From positions 1 to 41,127 of the forward strand of contig CAAEQN010000003.1 in assembly GCA_900758165.1 (NCBI GenBank): 41,127 bases of DNA, given 5' to 3'. The stretch's first letter is position 1. Every line of letters starts with the position of its first letter. This document shows, in pieces, positions 31,941-41,127 of the stretch. The notes under the pieces were generated by a model, which saw nothing but the letters and a program-made list of their open reading frames with translations, had not been told where the DNA came from and did no database searches. The position numbers were made by a program, and so were the translations under genes. The DNA is from Clostridia bacterium. GTDB lineage: Bacteria; Bacillota; Clostridia; TANB77; CAG-508.

Positions 31941-34900
31941 ATGGCAGATGTTAAATGGACAAGTGAACAATTGGATGCAATAACAAAAAAAGATTCTAAT
32001 ATATTAGTTGCTGCTGCAGCTGGTAGTGGAAAAACAGCAGTTTTAGTTGAGAGAATTATTAGAAAAATAATAGTTGAAAAAATAGACATAGATAAAATAT
32101 TAGTTGTAACATTTACAAATGCTGCAGCTGCTGAAATGAGAGAGAGAATACTAGATGCAATATATAAAAAAATGGAGGAAAATCCAGAAGATAAAAATCT
32201 CCAAAAGCAAATAATTTTGCTAAATAAAGCTAGTATTTGTACAATAGATTCATTTTGTTTAGATATAATAAAGAATAATTTTTATGAAATTGATGTATCT
32301 GCAAATACTAGAATTGCAGATAATACAGAGGTAACCCTTCTAAAACAAGAAGTTTTAGATGATTTATTTGAAGAGAAGTATATAGCAAATGACAATAGTT
32401 TTATAGATTTAATAAATACATACACAAAATATAATAAAGATGAAAATTTAAAAGAATTAATATTAAAAATATATACATATATACAAGCATCTCCATTCCC
32501 AGAAGAATGGCTAGAGAAAAGTGTTGAAATGTTTAATTGCAATAATTCTAATTTTTCTGATACTCCATGGGGAAAAATTATAACAAATTATGTTGAAGAT
32601 ATATTAAATGATATAATATTAAAGCTAGAAAATATAGTAAAAAAAATGAAACTTTTTCCAGAGATAGAAAAAAGCACAAATATCATAGAAGATGATATAA
32701 ATCAATATTTGGCAATAAAAGAAAATTTGAATGATTGGGACAAAACAGAATTATTAATAAATAAGCTAAAAAATAAACCATGGTCATCTAATAAAAAAGT
32801 AGAAAATGATATTCAAGATGAAGCACAAGAATTAAGAAATGAAACTAAAAAAGAATTTAAGAAAATAAAAGAATTAATTTCAAGTTCATCAGAAGAAGCA
32901 ATAGATGATATAAATTATATGTATGACATATTAAATAAATTAAAGAATTTAATATTTGAATTTTCTAAAAGATATTATGATAAAAAAAGAGAAAAAAATA
33001 TTATGGACTTTAATGACATGGAACATTTGGCATTAAATATGCTTATTAAGAAAGACGAAAATGGAAATATAATAAAAACATCAATAGCAAAAAAATATGA
33101 AGAAAAATTTGAGGAAATAGCTATAGACGAATATCAAGACAGCAATTTAGTACAAGAATATATTTTAACAAGTGTATCACGAGGAAATAATATATTTATG
33201 GTAGGGGATGTAAAACAAAGTATATATAAATTTAGACAAGCACGTCCACAATTATTCTTGAACAAATACAATGAATATAAATTAGAACCAAAAGAAAAAG
33301 AAAATAGAAAAATTCAATTATTCAAAAATTTTAGAAGTAGAAAAAACATATTAGATTTTACAAATTTAGTATTTGAAAATATTATGAGTTTAGAATTAGG
33401 AAATATAAATTATGACCAAAACGAGTACTTAAATTTAGGTTCCACGTATGAAGAAATACCTAATCAAAATCTAAATACAGAAATAGATATAATAGATTTG
33501 AATGAAGAAAATGATGATATATGGAAAACTAATGACCAAGACTCTGAAGTTGAACAAGAAGATAGTAATCAAGATAGAATAGAAGATTTGGTTTTAGAAG
33601 CTAGGTTTGTTGCTAGAAAAATAAAAGAATTGATAGATAATAAATATCAAGTAATAGATAAAAAAGTAGGAAAAAGAGATATAACATACAAAGATATTAC
33701 TGTTTTGTTAAGAAGTGTTACACAAATAGCTAACATTTATGAAAAGGAAATGCTAGAGTTAGGAATTCCAGTATATAGTGATAGTAACGGAGAATATTTA
33801 CAATCAATAGAAATAGAGACAATAATGGCTTTATTAAGAATTATAGATAATCCAATGCAGGATATTCCATTAGTAACAGTAATGCGTTCCCCAATAGCAA
33901 ATTTTACAGACAATGAACTAGTTGAAATAAGAATGTTAGATTCAAATATTAGCTTTTATGAAGTTCTAATAAAAGCAAAGGACTGTAATGAAGAAATAAG
34001 ACAGACTACAAAATCTAAAGTATTAAAATTATTAAGCTTGATAGATGAGTTAAGAAATGATGAGCAGTACATGCCATTAGATGAATGGATTTGGAACATA
34101 TATGAAAAAACAGGGTATATGAATTATGTAAGTTTAATGACAAATGGTAATATTCGCGTATCTAATTTAAGAATGTTGTTTGAAAAGGCAAAACAATATG
34201 AAACAGCAAGTTTTAAAGGATTATTTAATTTTATAAATTTTATAGATAAAATTAAATTTAACAGTGAGGATTTTTCAGCTGCTAAAATAATTGGGGAAAA
34301 TGAAAATGTTGTAAGAATTATGAGTATTCATAAAAGTAAAGGTCTAGAATTTCCAGTAGTGGTTCTTGCTATGGCTGGTAAGCAATTTAACTTTCAGGAA
34401 TTAAACCAAAAGATTTTATTGGATCAAGATTTAGGAATAGGACCTCAATACATAAATACAAATAAACATATAGAATTTAAAACTTTGGCCAAAAAAGCAC
34501 TAGCGATTAAAGCAAAAGAAGAATCGATATCTGAAGAAATGAGAGTGTTATATGTAGCGTTAACTAGAGCAAAGGAAAAGCTTATAATTGTAGGAAGGCA
34601 GAAAGATGTAAATAAAAAACTTGCAGAAAAACAAAAAATATTAGAAACATATAAAACAGATAAGATTAGCCCATATATATTAAAAAATTATAAAACATAT
34701 TTAGATTGGTTAGAACTAATTTACTTAAAAGAAGGAGTAAAAAATACTAAAAATATATTTACAATAAATATAAATAAGAAGTCAGGTTTAATGTCTAATA
34801 AAGATGAGAAATTAAATGAAACAGAAAATATATTCAAAAAAATAAACGATTTAGCAAAAGAAAAATCTTCAGAAGAAAGTAAAGAAAAAATAAAAAACAT

Positions 34901-35564
34901 TTTAGATTGGAAATATAAATATAAAGAATTAGAAGCAATACCAACTAAAACATCTGTAACAAAAATAAAAGAAAATGTGGAAGAACAAGTAAATATTAAC
35001 CAAGCTCCAAAATTCTTAAATAAGGAAAAAGATGTTAAACTTACTGGGGCAAGAAAAGGAACACTAATGCATTTGTGTGTTCAAAGAATGAATGAAAAAC
35101 AAGAATATTCTTTAGAAAAAATAAAAATGTTTATTAAAGAACTTCAAGAAAAGGAATTAATAACAGAATTAGAAAGCAATAATATTGATAAAAATAAATT
35201 GTTAGAGTATACAAAATCACAACTTTGGAAAGAACTTAAAGAAGCAAAAAAAGTATATAAAGAACAACCATTTTATATAAATATTAAAGCAAGTAAAATA
35301 TATGAACAGATAAATGAGAAAAATGACGAAAACATACTAGTTCAAGGAGTTATAGATTTATATTTTATTGATAAAAATGATAAATTAATTTTAATAGATT
35401 ATAAAACAGATTATATAGAAAAAGGAGAAGAAGAAAAATTAATAGAAAAATATAAAAGCCAATTAGAATTATATAAACAAGCATTAGAACAATCATTAAA
35501 TAAAAAAGTGGATAGAATGGGGATTTATAGTCTTTATTTAAATAAATTTATAGAAATAAAGTAA
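31941..35564 (+). CDS. addA: ATP-dependent helicase/nuclease subunit AddA
   Basis: A 1207-residue UvrD-type helicase fused to a RecB-like nuclease; with AddB it processes double-strand ends for recombination at Chi sites. Walker A AAAAGSGKTAVL (about 25-36), motif II IAIDEYQDSN (about 393-402), VGDVKQSIYKFRQARPQLF and MRVLYVALTRAKEKL are intact. The nuclease motif ILIDYKTDYIE and YKSQLELYKQAL lie near 1150-1180. addB, which usually precedes addA, is absent: the upstream gene is divergent. rqcP starts 10 bp after the stop. Confidence 0.96.
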   Translation: MADVKWTSEQLDAITKKDSNILVAAAAGSGKTAVLVERIIRKIIVEKIDIDKILVVTFTNAAAAEMRERILDAIYKKMEENPEDKNLQKQIILLNKASICTIDSFCLDIIKNNFYEIDVSANTRIADNTEVTLLKQEVLDDLFEEKYIANDNSFIDLINTYTKYNKDENLKELILKIYTYIQASPFPEEWLEKSVEMFNCNNSNFSDTPWGKIITNYVEDILNDIILKLENIVKKMKLFPEIEKSTNIIEDDINQYLAIKENLNDWDKTELLINKLKNKPWSSNKKVENDIQDEAQELRNETKKEFKKIKELISSSSEEAIDDINYMYDILNKLKNLIFEFSKRYYDKKREKNIMDFNDMEHLALNMLIKKDENGNIIKTSIAKKYEEKFEEIAIDEYQDSNLVQEYILTSVSRGNNIFMVGDVKQSIYKFRQARPQLFLNKYNEYKLEPKEKENRKIQLFKNFRSRKNILDFTNLVFENIMSLELGNINYDQNEYLNLGSTYEEIPNQNLNTEIDIIDLNEENDDIWKTNDQDSEVEQEDSNQDRIEDLVLEARFVARKIKELIDNKYQVIDKKVGKRDITYKDITVLLRSVTQIANIYEKEMLELGIPVYSDSNGEYLQSIEIETIMALLRIIDNPMQDIPLVTVMRSPIANFTDNELVEIRMLDSNISFYEVLIKAKDCNEEIRQTTKSKVLKLLSLIDELRNDEQYMPLDEWIWNIYEKTGYMNYVSLMTNGNIRVSNLRMLFEKAKQYETASFKGLFNFINFIDKIKFNSEDFSAAKIIGENENVVRIMSIHKSKGLEFPVVVLAMAGKQFNFQELNQKILLDQDLGIGPQYINTNKHIEFKTLAKKALAIKAKEESISEEMRVLYVALTRAKEKLIIVGRQKDVNKKLAEKQKILETYKTDKISPYILKNYKTYLDWLELIYLKEGVKNTKNIFTININKKSGLMSNKDEKLNETENIFKKINDLAKEKSSEESKEKIKNILDWKYKYKELEAIPTKTSVTKIKENVEEQVNINQAPKFLNKEKDVKLTGARKGTLMHLCVQRMNEKQEYSLEKIKMFIKELQEKELITELESNNIDKNKLLEYTKSQLWKELKEAKKVYKEQPFYINIKASKIYEQINEKNDENILVQGVIDLYFIDKNDKLILIDYKTDYIEKGEEEKLIEKYKSQLELYKQALEQSLNKKVDRMGIYSLYLNKFIEIK

Positions 35565-35574
35565 AGGAGAAAAA

Positions 35575-35814
35575 ATGCGTTTAGATAAATTTTTAAAAGT
35601 TTCAAGAATAATAAAAAGAAGAACTGTTGCAAATGAAGCGGCAGATGGAGGAAGAATAATCGTAAATGGCAAGTCTGCAAAACCAAGTTATGAAGTAAAA
35701 GTAAATGATATTATAGAAATAAAATTTGGGGATAAGATATCAAAATTTAAGATTATTTATATACCAGAGGTACAAAGAAAAGATATGCCACCAATGGTTG
35801 AAGAGATAAAATAA
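35575..35814 (+). CDS. rqcP: S4-domain RNA-binding protein RqcP
   Basis: A 79-residue S4-like protein (YabO/RqcP family). It binds the 50S subunit and P-site tRNA during C-terminal Ala tailing in ribosome quality control. MRLDKFLKVSRIIKRRTVAN followed by GGRIIVNGKSAKPSYEVKV is the S4 RNA-binding motif. Length and the basic surface fit. Site AAAGGAG; 10 bp after addA, so cotranscribed. Confidence 0.9.
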   Translation: MRLDKFLKVSRIIKRRTVANEAADGGRIIVNGKSAKPSYEVKVNDIIEIKFGDKISKFKIIYIPEVQRKDMPPMVEEIK

Positions 35815-35940
35815 TAGAATCGTATAGCAATAGTAAAACAAAAGTCAGCAAAGCCAAAGAGATATTGCAATTAAGTTAATATTTATATATAATATTTGCA
35901 AAAGAAAGCAAAGTTTTTATTTTAGGGAGGAAGATAAGAT

Positions 35941-37389
35941 ATGAGCGAAAAATATGATGTTCTAGTAGTAGGAATGGGACCAAGCGCAATTTTTACAGCT
36001 TATGAATTAATTCAACTAAATGCAAACAAGAAAGTTTTACTAATTGACCAAGGAAAAAAAGTAGAAAATAGATTTTGCCCCTTGGAAAAAATGAAGGAAT
36101 GCATCAAATGCAAACCATTTTGCAATATAACAAGTGGATTTTCAGGAGCAGGGGCTTTTTCTGATGGTAAATTATCATTATATAACAAAGAAGATGATGA
36201 TATTTATGTAGGAGGAAATTTACAAAATTACATAGGAGTACAAGAGACTAAAGATTTAATAGACTATACAGACCAGATATATTTAAAATTTGGAGCAGAA
36301 GAAAAACTAGAGGGAATGGAATATAAAGAAGAAGTAAGTAAGATGCAAAAACAAGCAAAAGATTTAGGATTAAATTTAATAAGTATTCCAATAAGACATC
36401 TAGGAACAGAAAAAGCTCATGAATTATACAAAAGATTAGAAGATTATTTAGCATCACATAAAGTAGATATGATGTTTGAAACAATAGTAGAAGATTTGAT
36501 AATAGAAGACAACCAAATAAAAGGTGTAAAAATTAGAAAATCTAAATATAAACAATATAATCGTGATGAGGATTTAGAAACCATATATGCCGATAAAGTA
36601 ATTGTAGCTGTAGGAAGAAAAGGAGCAAATTGGCTTGTAAATATGTGTGAAAAGCATAAAATAAATACAAAACCAGGAATTGTTGACATAGGTGTTAGAT
36701 ATGAGTTGCCAGACGCTGTTATGGAAAAGGTAAATAAATACATGTATGAAGGAAAGTTTGTTGGCAGAATAGCTCCATTTAAAGATAAAGTAAGAACATT
36801 CTGTCAAAATCCAAGTGGATTCGTATCAGCAGAGGTTTATGATGAAGGTATAAGTTTGGTGAATGGACATTCATATAAAGAAAGAAAAAGCACAAATACC
36901 AATTTAGCTATACTTGTATCACATCACTTTACATATCCTTTTAACAAGCCAATAGAGTATGGAAGAAATGTAGCTAAAAACATAAATGAGCTGGGAAATG
37001 GAAATGTTTTAGTGCAAAGACTTGGAGACATATTAAAAGGTAAAAGAACATGGGACAAAGAATTAAATGAAAATAGTGTTAAAGCAACACTAAAGTCAGC
37101 TGTGGCAGGAGACATAACCTTTGCCATAGGGTATAGAACAATGACAGATATACTAGAATTTATAAAGCAAGTAGATAAAATAGTCCCAGGCTTTGCAAAT
37201 GAAGACAATTTGTTATATGCACCAGAAATAAAATTTTATAGTAATCAAGTAGATATAGATAACAACTTTGAAACAAATATAAAAGGTTTATATTCTATAG
37301 GAGACGGAGGAGGAATGACAAGAGGGCTAATGATGGCGTCTTGTTCGGGAGTTCAAATGGCTAGAATAATAGCAAATAAAAAAATATAA
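35941..37389 (+). CDS. FAD-dependent dehydrogenase, COG2509-type
   Basis: A 482-residue flavoprotein with an N-terminal Rossmann motif VVGMGPSAIFTAYEL (9-23; GxGxxxxxxA rather than strict GxGxxG). A cysteine cluster follows (CPLEKMKECIKCKPFCNITS, about 43-62), then GFSGAGAFSDGKLSL. SIGDGGGMTRGLMMASCSG near the C-terminus is the second FAD-binding motif. Members of this family are uncharacterised; the substrate is unknown. Start: ATG after GGGAGGAAG. It precedes dnaE after 85 bp. Confidence 0.85.
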   Translation: MSEKYDVLVVGMGPSAIFTAYELIQLNANKKVLLIDQGKKVENRFCPLEKMKECIKCKPFCNITSGFSGAGAFSDGKLSLYNKEDDDIYVGGNLQNYIGVQETKDLIDYTDQIYLKFGAEEKLEGMEYKEEVSKMQKQAKDLGLNLISIPIRHLGTEKAHELYKRLEDYLASHKVDMMFETIVEDLIIEDNQIKGVKIRKSKYKQYNRDEDLETIYADKVIVAVGRKGANWLVNMCEKHKINTKPGIVDIGVRYELPDAVMEKVNKYMYEGKFVGRIAPFKDKVRTFCQNPSGFVSAEVYDEGISLVNGHSYKERKSTNTNLAILVSHHFTYPFNKPIEYGRNVAKNINELGNGNVLVQRLGDILKGKRTWDKELNENSVKATLKSAVAGDITFAIGYRTMTDILEFIKQVDKIVPGFANEDNLLYAPEIKFYSNQVDIDNNFETNIKGLYSIGDGGGMTRGLMMASCSGVQMARIIANKKI

Positions 37390-37474
37390 CTTTGCAAAAA
37401 AAAGATAGTCCTTTTTGGACAAAAAAGCGAAAAATGACGGCTTAATAAAAGCAAGAGAAATTGGAGGATTTTAT

Positions 37475-40400
37475 ATGTCAGAATTTGTACATTTACATGT
37501 GCATAGTGAATTCAGTTTACTAGATGGAGCAAATAGAATAAAAGATTTACCAGTAAGAGCAAAAGAACTTGGAATGAAGGCAATGGCTATAACTGACCAT
37601 GGAGTCATGTTTGGTGTAATTGACTTCTACAAAGCATGCATGGCAAATGGAATAAAGCCTATTATAGGATGTGAGGTCTATGTTGCTCCAAGAAAAAGGA
37701 CTGACAAAGATCCAAATATAGATGCAAGGTACAATCACTTAATTCTTCTTGCAAAAGACAATGAAGGATACAAAAATCTAACCAAGCTAGTATCCATAGG
37801 ATTTACAGAAGGATTCTACTATAAACCTCGTATAGATAAAGAGGTTCTAGAAAAATATCACAAAGGGTTAATTTGTTGTAGTGCATGTTTAGCAGGAGAA
37901 CTACCACAAGCTATTCTAAAAGGAGATATGCTAGAAGCAGAAAAAACAGCAATGTGGTTTAAAAATGTATTTGGAGAAGATTACTATCTAGAAATTCAAA
38001 ATAATGGATTAAATGAGCAAGTATTAGTAAACCAAAAATTAGTAGAGCTATCTCGTAAACTAAATATACCATTAGTTGCAACAAATGATTCTCACTATCT
38101 AAAAAAAGAAGATGCATACAACCACGAAATATTGTTATGTATACAAACAGGCAAAAAGATTACAGATGATGATAGAATGAAATTTGAGACAGATGAGCTT
38201 TATATAAAATCGCCTGAAGAAATGAGCAGCTATTTTTCAGGAGTGCCAGAGGCAATAGAAAACACTGTAAAAATAGCAGACAAATGTAATGTCACATTTG
38301 AATTTGGACATACAATACTTCCAAATTATGATGTGCCAGAAGAATTTGAAACTCACTATGATTATTTGAAAAAATTATGTGATGATGGAATAAAAAATAG
38401 GTATGGAGAAAATCCATCACAAGAAATAATAGACAGAGAAAATTACGAGCTAGAAGTAATTAAAAAGATGGGGTATGTAGACTATTTCTTAATTGTATGG
38501 GATTACATACATTATGCTAAAACTCAAAATATACCAGTAGGACCAGGAAGAGGCTCTGGAGCAGGTTCTATTGTTGCTTATGCAATAGAAATAACAGATA
38601 TAGACCCAATAAAATACGGTTTAATATTTGAAAGATTTTTAAATCCAGAAAGAATAAGTATGCCCGATTTTGATGTCGACTTCTGTTATGAAAGAAGACA
38701 AGAGGTAATAGACTATGTTGGTAGAAAATATGGACAAGACCATGTTTCACAGATAATAACATTTGGAACGATGTCTGCCAGAATGGTAATTAGAGATGTT
38801 GCAAGAGTATTAGATGTTCCTTATGCAAATGCCGACAAACTTGCTAAAATGATACCAAATGAAATTCATATTACAATAAAAAAAGCACTAGAACAAAATA
38901 AAGAATTATCAGATGAGTACGAAAACAATCCAGAAACAAAAAGACTTTTAGATATAGCAATGGCATTAGAAGGAATGCCAAGACAGGCTTCAACACATGC
39001 TTGTGGAATTGTTATAACAAAAGATCCCGTTGTAAGTTATGTGCCATTATATGAAAGAGATGGAGTAATATCTACTCAATATATAATGACAACATTAGAA
39101 GAACTAGGACTGTTAAAGATGGACTTCTTGGGGTTAAGAACTCTAACAGTTATACAAGACACAATAGACCTAGTAAAAAAAGACAAAGGAATAGATGTAG
39201 AGTTTGACAAAAATATGAATGACCCAAAAGTGTTCAAACAATGGCAAGATGGAACATCAATGGGAATATTCCAATTTGAGAGCCAAGGAATGACAAACTT
39301 TATGAAGGAGCTTAAGCCGGACTGTCTAGAAGATATAATAGCCGGAGTTTCTTTATACAGGCCAGGACCAATGGACCAGATTCCAAGATATATAGCAAAC
39401 AAAAAAGATCCAGAACACGCAGTATATACACATCCATCGTTAAAGCCAATATTAAAAGTAACGTATGGATGTATGGTTTATCAAGAACAGGTTATGCAAA
39501 TAGTTAGAGACTTAGCAGGATATTCGTTAGGAAGAGCTGATTTAGTTCGTCGTGCAATGGGAAAGAAAAAGCTAGATGTAATGGCAAAAGAAAGAGAAAT
39601 ATTCATTAATGGACAAGTTGATGAAAATGGAAATGTTATAGTTCCAGGTTGTGTAAGAAATGGAATAGACGAAGTATCAGCAAATAAAATATTTGATGAG
39701 ATGGCAGAGTTTGCAAAGTATGCGTTTAATAAGTCGCACGCAGCTTGCTATGCAGTAGTTGCATACAGAACAGCATATCTTAAAACATATTATCCAAACG
39801 AATTTATGGCAGCAATGTTAAACAGCTTTTTAGGAAATCTAGACAAAATACCAGAATATATAGATGAGTGTAAAAGATTAAAAATAGATATTTTAAAGCC
39901 AGACATAAATAAAAGCTTTACAAAATTCACAGTAGATGATGGAAAAATCAGGTTTGGTTTAGGAAGCATAAAAAATGTGGGAATAGCAGCTGTTGATGCG
40001 ATAGTTCAAAATAGAGAAAAAGATGGCGAATATAAGAGCTTTACAGACTTCTGTGAAAGAATGGAAGGGGAAGCTGTTAATAAAAAGTGTATAGAAAGTT
40101 TAATAAAAGCAGGAGCTTTTGATAACTTTGCAGAAACCAGAAGCACACTAATGGCTTCATTTGAAGATATATTAGATACAATAAGTGGAATGTCAAAAAA
40201 GAATATACAAGGACAAGTATCAATGTTTGACTTTGGAAAAACAGAAGAGTCAAATGATATGGAAAAACTAAAATATAATTATACAACACTAAAAGAATAC
40301 ACAGATCAAGAACTACTATCAATGGAAAAAGAAATGCTTGGAATATACATATCAGGACATCCTCTTGAAAAATATAGAGAGCAAATAGCAAAACAAGCTA

Positions 40401-40978
40401 ATATAAACACTTTACAAATTAGAGAATTTGAACAACTATCACAAGCAGAAATGGAAAATACAGAACTGTTAGACAATAGAGGACAAATTAAACTGTTACA
40501 AGATGGTCAATTTGTTAAATTTGCAGGAATAATAACATCGATTAAAAAGAAATATACAAAGAACAACAAGATAATGGCATTTGCAACATTAGAAGATTTA
40601 TATGGTAGCATAGAAGTAATAATATTTGAAAATTGTTATCTACAATGCTCAAACGAGTTGATAGATGAGAATATAGTATTAGTAGAAGGAAGATTAAGTA
40701 TTAGAGAAGACGAAGATACAAAAATAGTTGCAAGAGAAATAAAAAAATTCGAAGATACAAAATCAAAAAGCTTGTATATAAATATAACAAATTTATCTGA
40801 AGAAAAGAAAAATCAATTAAGAGGAGCATTGAAATTCTTTACAGGAGATAAAAATAATGTGCCAGTTGTAATAATAAACAAAGAAAGACATGATCCTGCT
40901 GGTGAACTATATGTGACAAAAGATATTCTAGAAGAACTTCAGGAAATAGTTGGACAGGAAAACGCAAAAATAGAATAA
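37475..40978 (+). CDS. dnaE: DNA polymerase III alpha subunit DnaE
   Basis: An 1167-residue replicative DNA polymerase. The N-terminal PHP domain starts FVHLHVHSEFSLLDGANRIK. The C-family polymerase core has GPGRGSGAGSIVAYAIEITD and the catalytic pair in PDFDVDFCYERR (about 396-407). EGMPRQASTHACGIV, FESQGMTNFM and an OB-fold near 1010-1080 (VKFAGIITSIKKKYT) follow. This is the DnaE1-like class, without the PolC exonuclease. Start: ATG 37475 after GGAGG; the frame is open 20 codons further up without a binding site. Confidence 0.96.
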   Translation: MSEFVHLHVHSEFSLLDGANRIKDLPVRAKELGMKAMAITDHGVMFGVIDFYKACMANGIKPIIGCEVYVAPRKRTDKDPNIDARYNHLILLAKDNEGYKNLTKLVSIGFTEGFYYKPRIDKEVLEKYHKGLICCSACLAGELPQAILKGDMLEAEKTAMWFKNVFGEDYYLEIQNNGLNEQVLVNQKLVELSRKLNIPLVATNDSHYLKKEDAYNHEILLCIQTGKKITDDDRMKFETDELYIKSPEEMSSYFSGVPEAIENTVKIADKCNVTFEFGHTILPNYDVPEEFETHYDYLKKLCDDGIKNRYGENPSQEIIDRENYELEVIKKMGYVDYFLIVWDYIHYAKTQNIPVGPGRGSGAGSIVAYAIEITDIDPIKYGLIFERFLNPERISMPDFDVDFCYERRQEVIDYVGRKYGQDHVSQIITFGTMSARMVIRDVARVLDVPYANADKLAKMIPNEIHITIKKALEQNKELSDEYENNPETKRLLDIAMALEGMPRQASTHACGIVITKDPVVSYVPLYERDGVISTQYIMTTLEELGLLKMDFLGLRTLTVIQDTIDLVKKDKGIDVEFDKNMNDPKVFKQWQDGTSMGIFQFESQGMTNFMKELKPDCLEDIIAGVSLYRPGPMDQIPRYIANKKDPEHAVYTHPSLKPILKVTYGCMVYQEQVMQIVRDLAGYSLGRADLVRRAMGKKKLDVMAKEREIFINGQVDENGNVIVPGCVRNGIDEVSANKIFDEMAEFAKYAFNKSHAACYAVVAYRTAYLKTYYPNEFMAAMLNSFLGNLDKIPEYIDECKRLKIDILKPDINKSFTKFTVDDGKIRFGLGSIKNVGIAAVDAIVQNREKDGEYKSFTDFCERMEGEAVNKKCIESLIKAGAFDNFAETRSTLMASFEDILDTISGMSKKNIQGQVSMFDFGKTEESNDMEKLKYNYTTLKEYTDQELLSMEKEMLGIYISGHPLEKYREQIAKQANINTLQIREFEQLSQAEMENTELLDNRGQIKLLQDGQFVKFAGIITSIKKKYTKNNKIMAFATLEDLYGSIEVIIFENCYLQCSNELIDENIVLVEGRLSIREDEDTKIVAREIKKFEDTKSKSLYINITNLSEEKKNQLRGALKFFTGDKNNVPVVIINKERHDPAGELYVTKDILEELQEIVGQENAKIE

Positions 40979-41039
40979 TGCCGAGAAAAAGTACTTGTAA
41001 AAAAAATTTTGTTGTGGTAGTATAAGCATAAGGTAAATA

Positions 41040-41103
41040 TCTATATAAAAATATAGAATTTACAACCAAAGTAAAAAAGTAAAAATCTATAAAAAATATA
41101 GAT
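41040..41103. repeat. two tandem near-identical palindromes after dnaE
   Basis: TCTATAT-AAAA-ATATAGA (41040-41057) and ATCTATA-AAAAA-TATAGAT (41085-41103) share a TCTATA / TATAGA core and are 27 bp apart. There is no T-run on the plus strand. They may be operators or leader hairpins of a gene beyond the window. No gene is visible in 40979-41127. Confidence 0.5.
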
Positions 41104-41127
41104 ATTTATAAAAAAGCAAAGAAAAAA

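Overview
The window comes from a very AT-rich, spore-forming, low-GC Gram-positive bacterium, most likely an uncultured gut-type Clostridia. The evidence is the strong AAAGGAG-type ribosome binding sites, the cotJA-cotJB-cotJC spore-coat operon, AddA, RqcP, a family II pyrophosphatase, a sortase and a Gram-positive type IV pilus locus. Functional calls rest on motifs read by eye; no database search was run.

Layout. 1-3450: a probable mobile segment on the minus strand (large serine recombinase with a long C-terminal extension, a nuclease-like protein, a small protein) next to tRNA-Leu(UAA). 3686-8205: Mn-type CDF transporter, XRE regulator plus small partner, family I pyrophosphatase, TPR membrane protein, UppP. 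8519-17585: a complete type IV pilus operon (PilM-PilN fusion, PilO, a PilP-like protein, short pilin, prepilin peptidase, two minor pilins, PilB, PilT, PilC). 17863-20464: ROK kinase, KsgA, sortase. 20542-25035: an M14 zinc peptidase gene on the minus strand, split by a 3,577-bp serine-recombinase element carrying a DNA/RNA nuclease and a DUF3006-like protein. 25266-29331: DUF5684-like membrane protein, pyruvate kinase, the cotJ operon and a 36-codon gene. 29439-31800 (minus): Fic toxin with a VbhA-like antitoxin, Mn-dependent pyrophosphatase, a small protein. 31941-40978: AddA, RqcP, a COG2509-type flavoprotein and DnaE.

The most striking signal is hidden in two apparently frameshifted genes. 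The element's recombinase and the M14 peptidase each need two +1 corrections to give a full-length conserved protein. All four corrections fall at an in-frame CGG codon, and in all four, skipping the C turns the next triplet into a glycine codon (CGGN read as GGN = Gly). In about 11,300 codons of the other genes I found no in-frame CGG; every other CGG or complementary CCG in a gene straddles two codons. CGA, CGC, CGT, AGA and AGG are all used. This suggests that CGG has no ordinary decoding here and works as a +1 recoding site, rather than that the genes are randomly decayed.

The element is also defined precisely. Recombination between two CACACCT copies (20999-21005 and 24576-24582) would rejoin the M14 gene in frame inside its conserved GVDLN motif. 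With the two CGG shifts this gives a 304-residue enzyme with all zinc and catalytic residues. The reconstituted circle junction is an imperfect palindrome around a CC dinucleotide, as expected for an attP of a large serine recombinase. The M14 product may therefore be controlled by both DNA excision and recoding.
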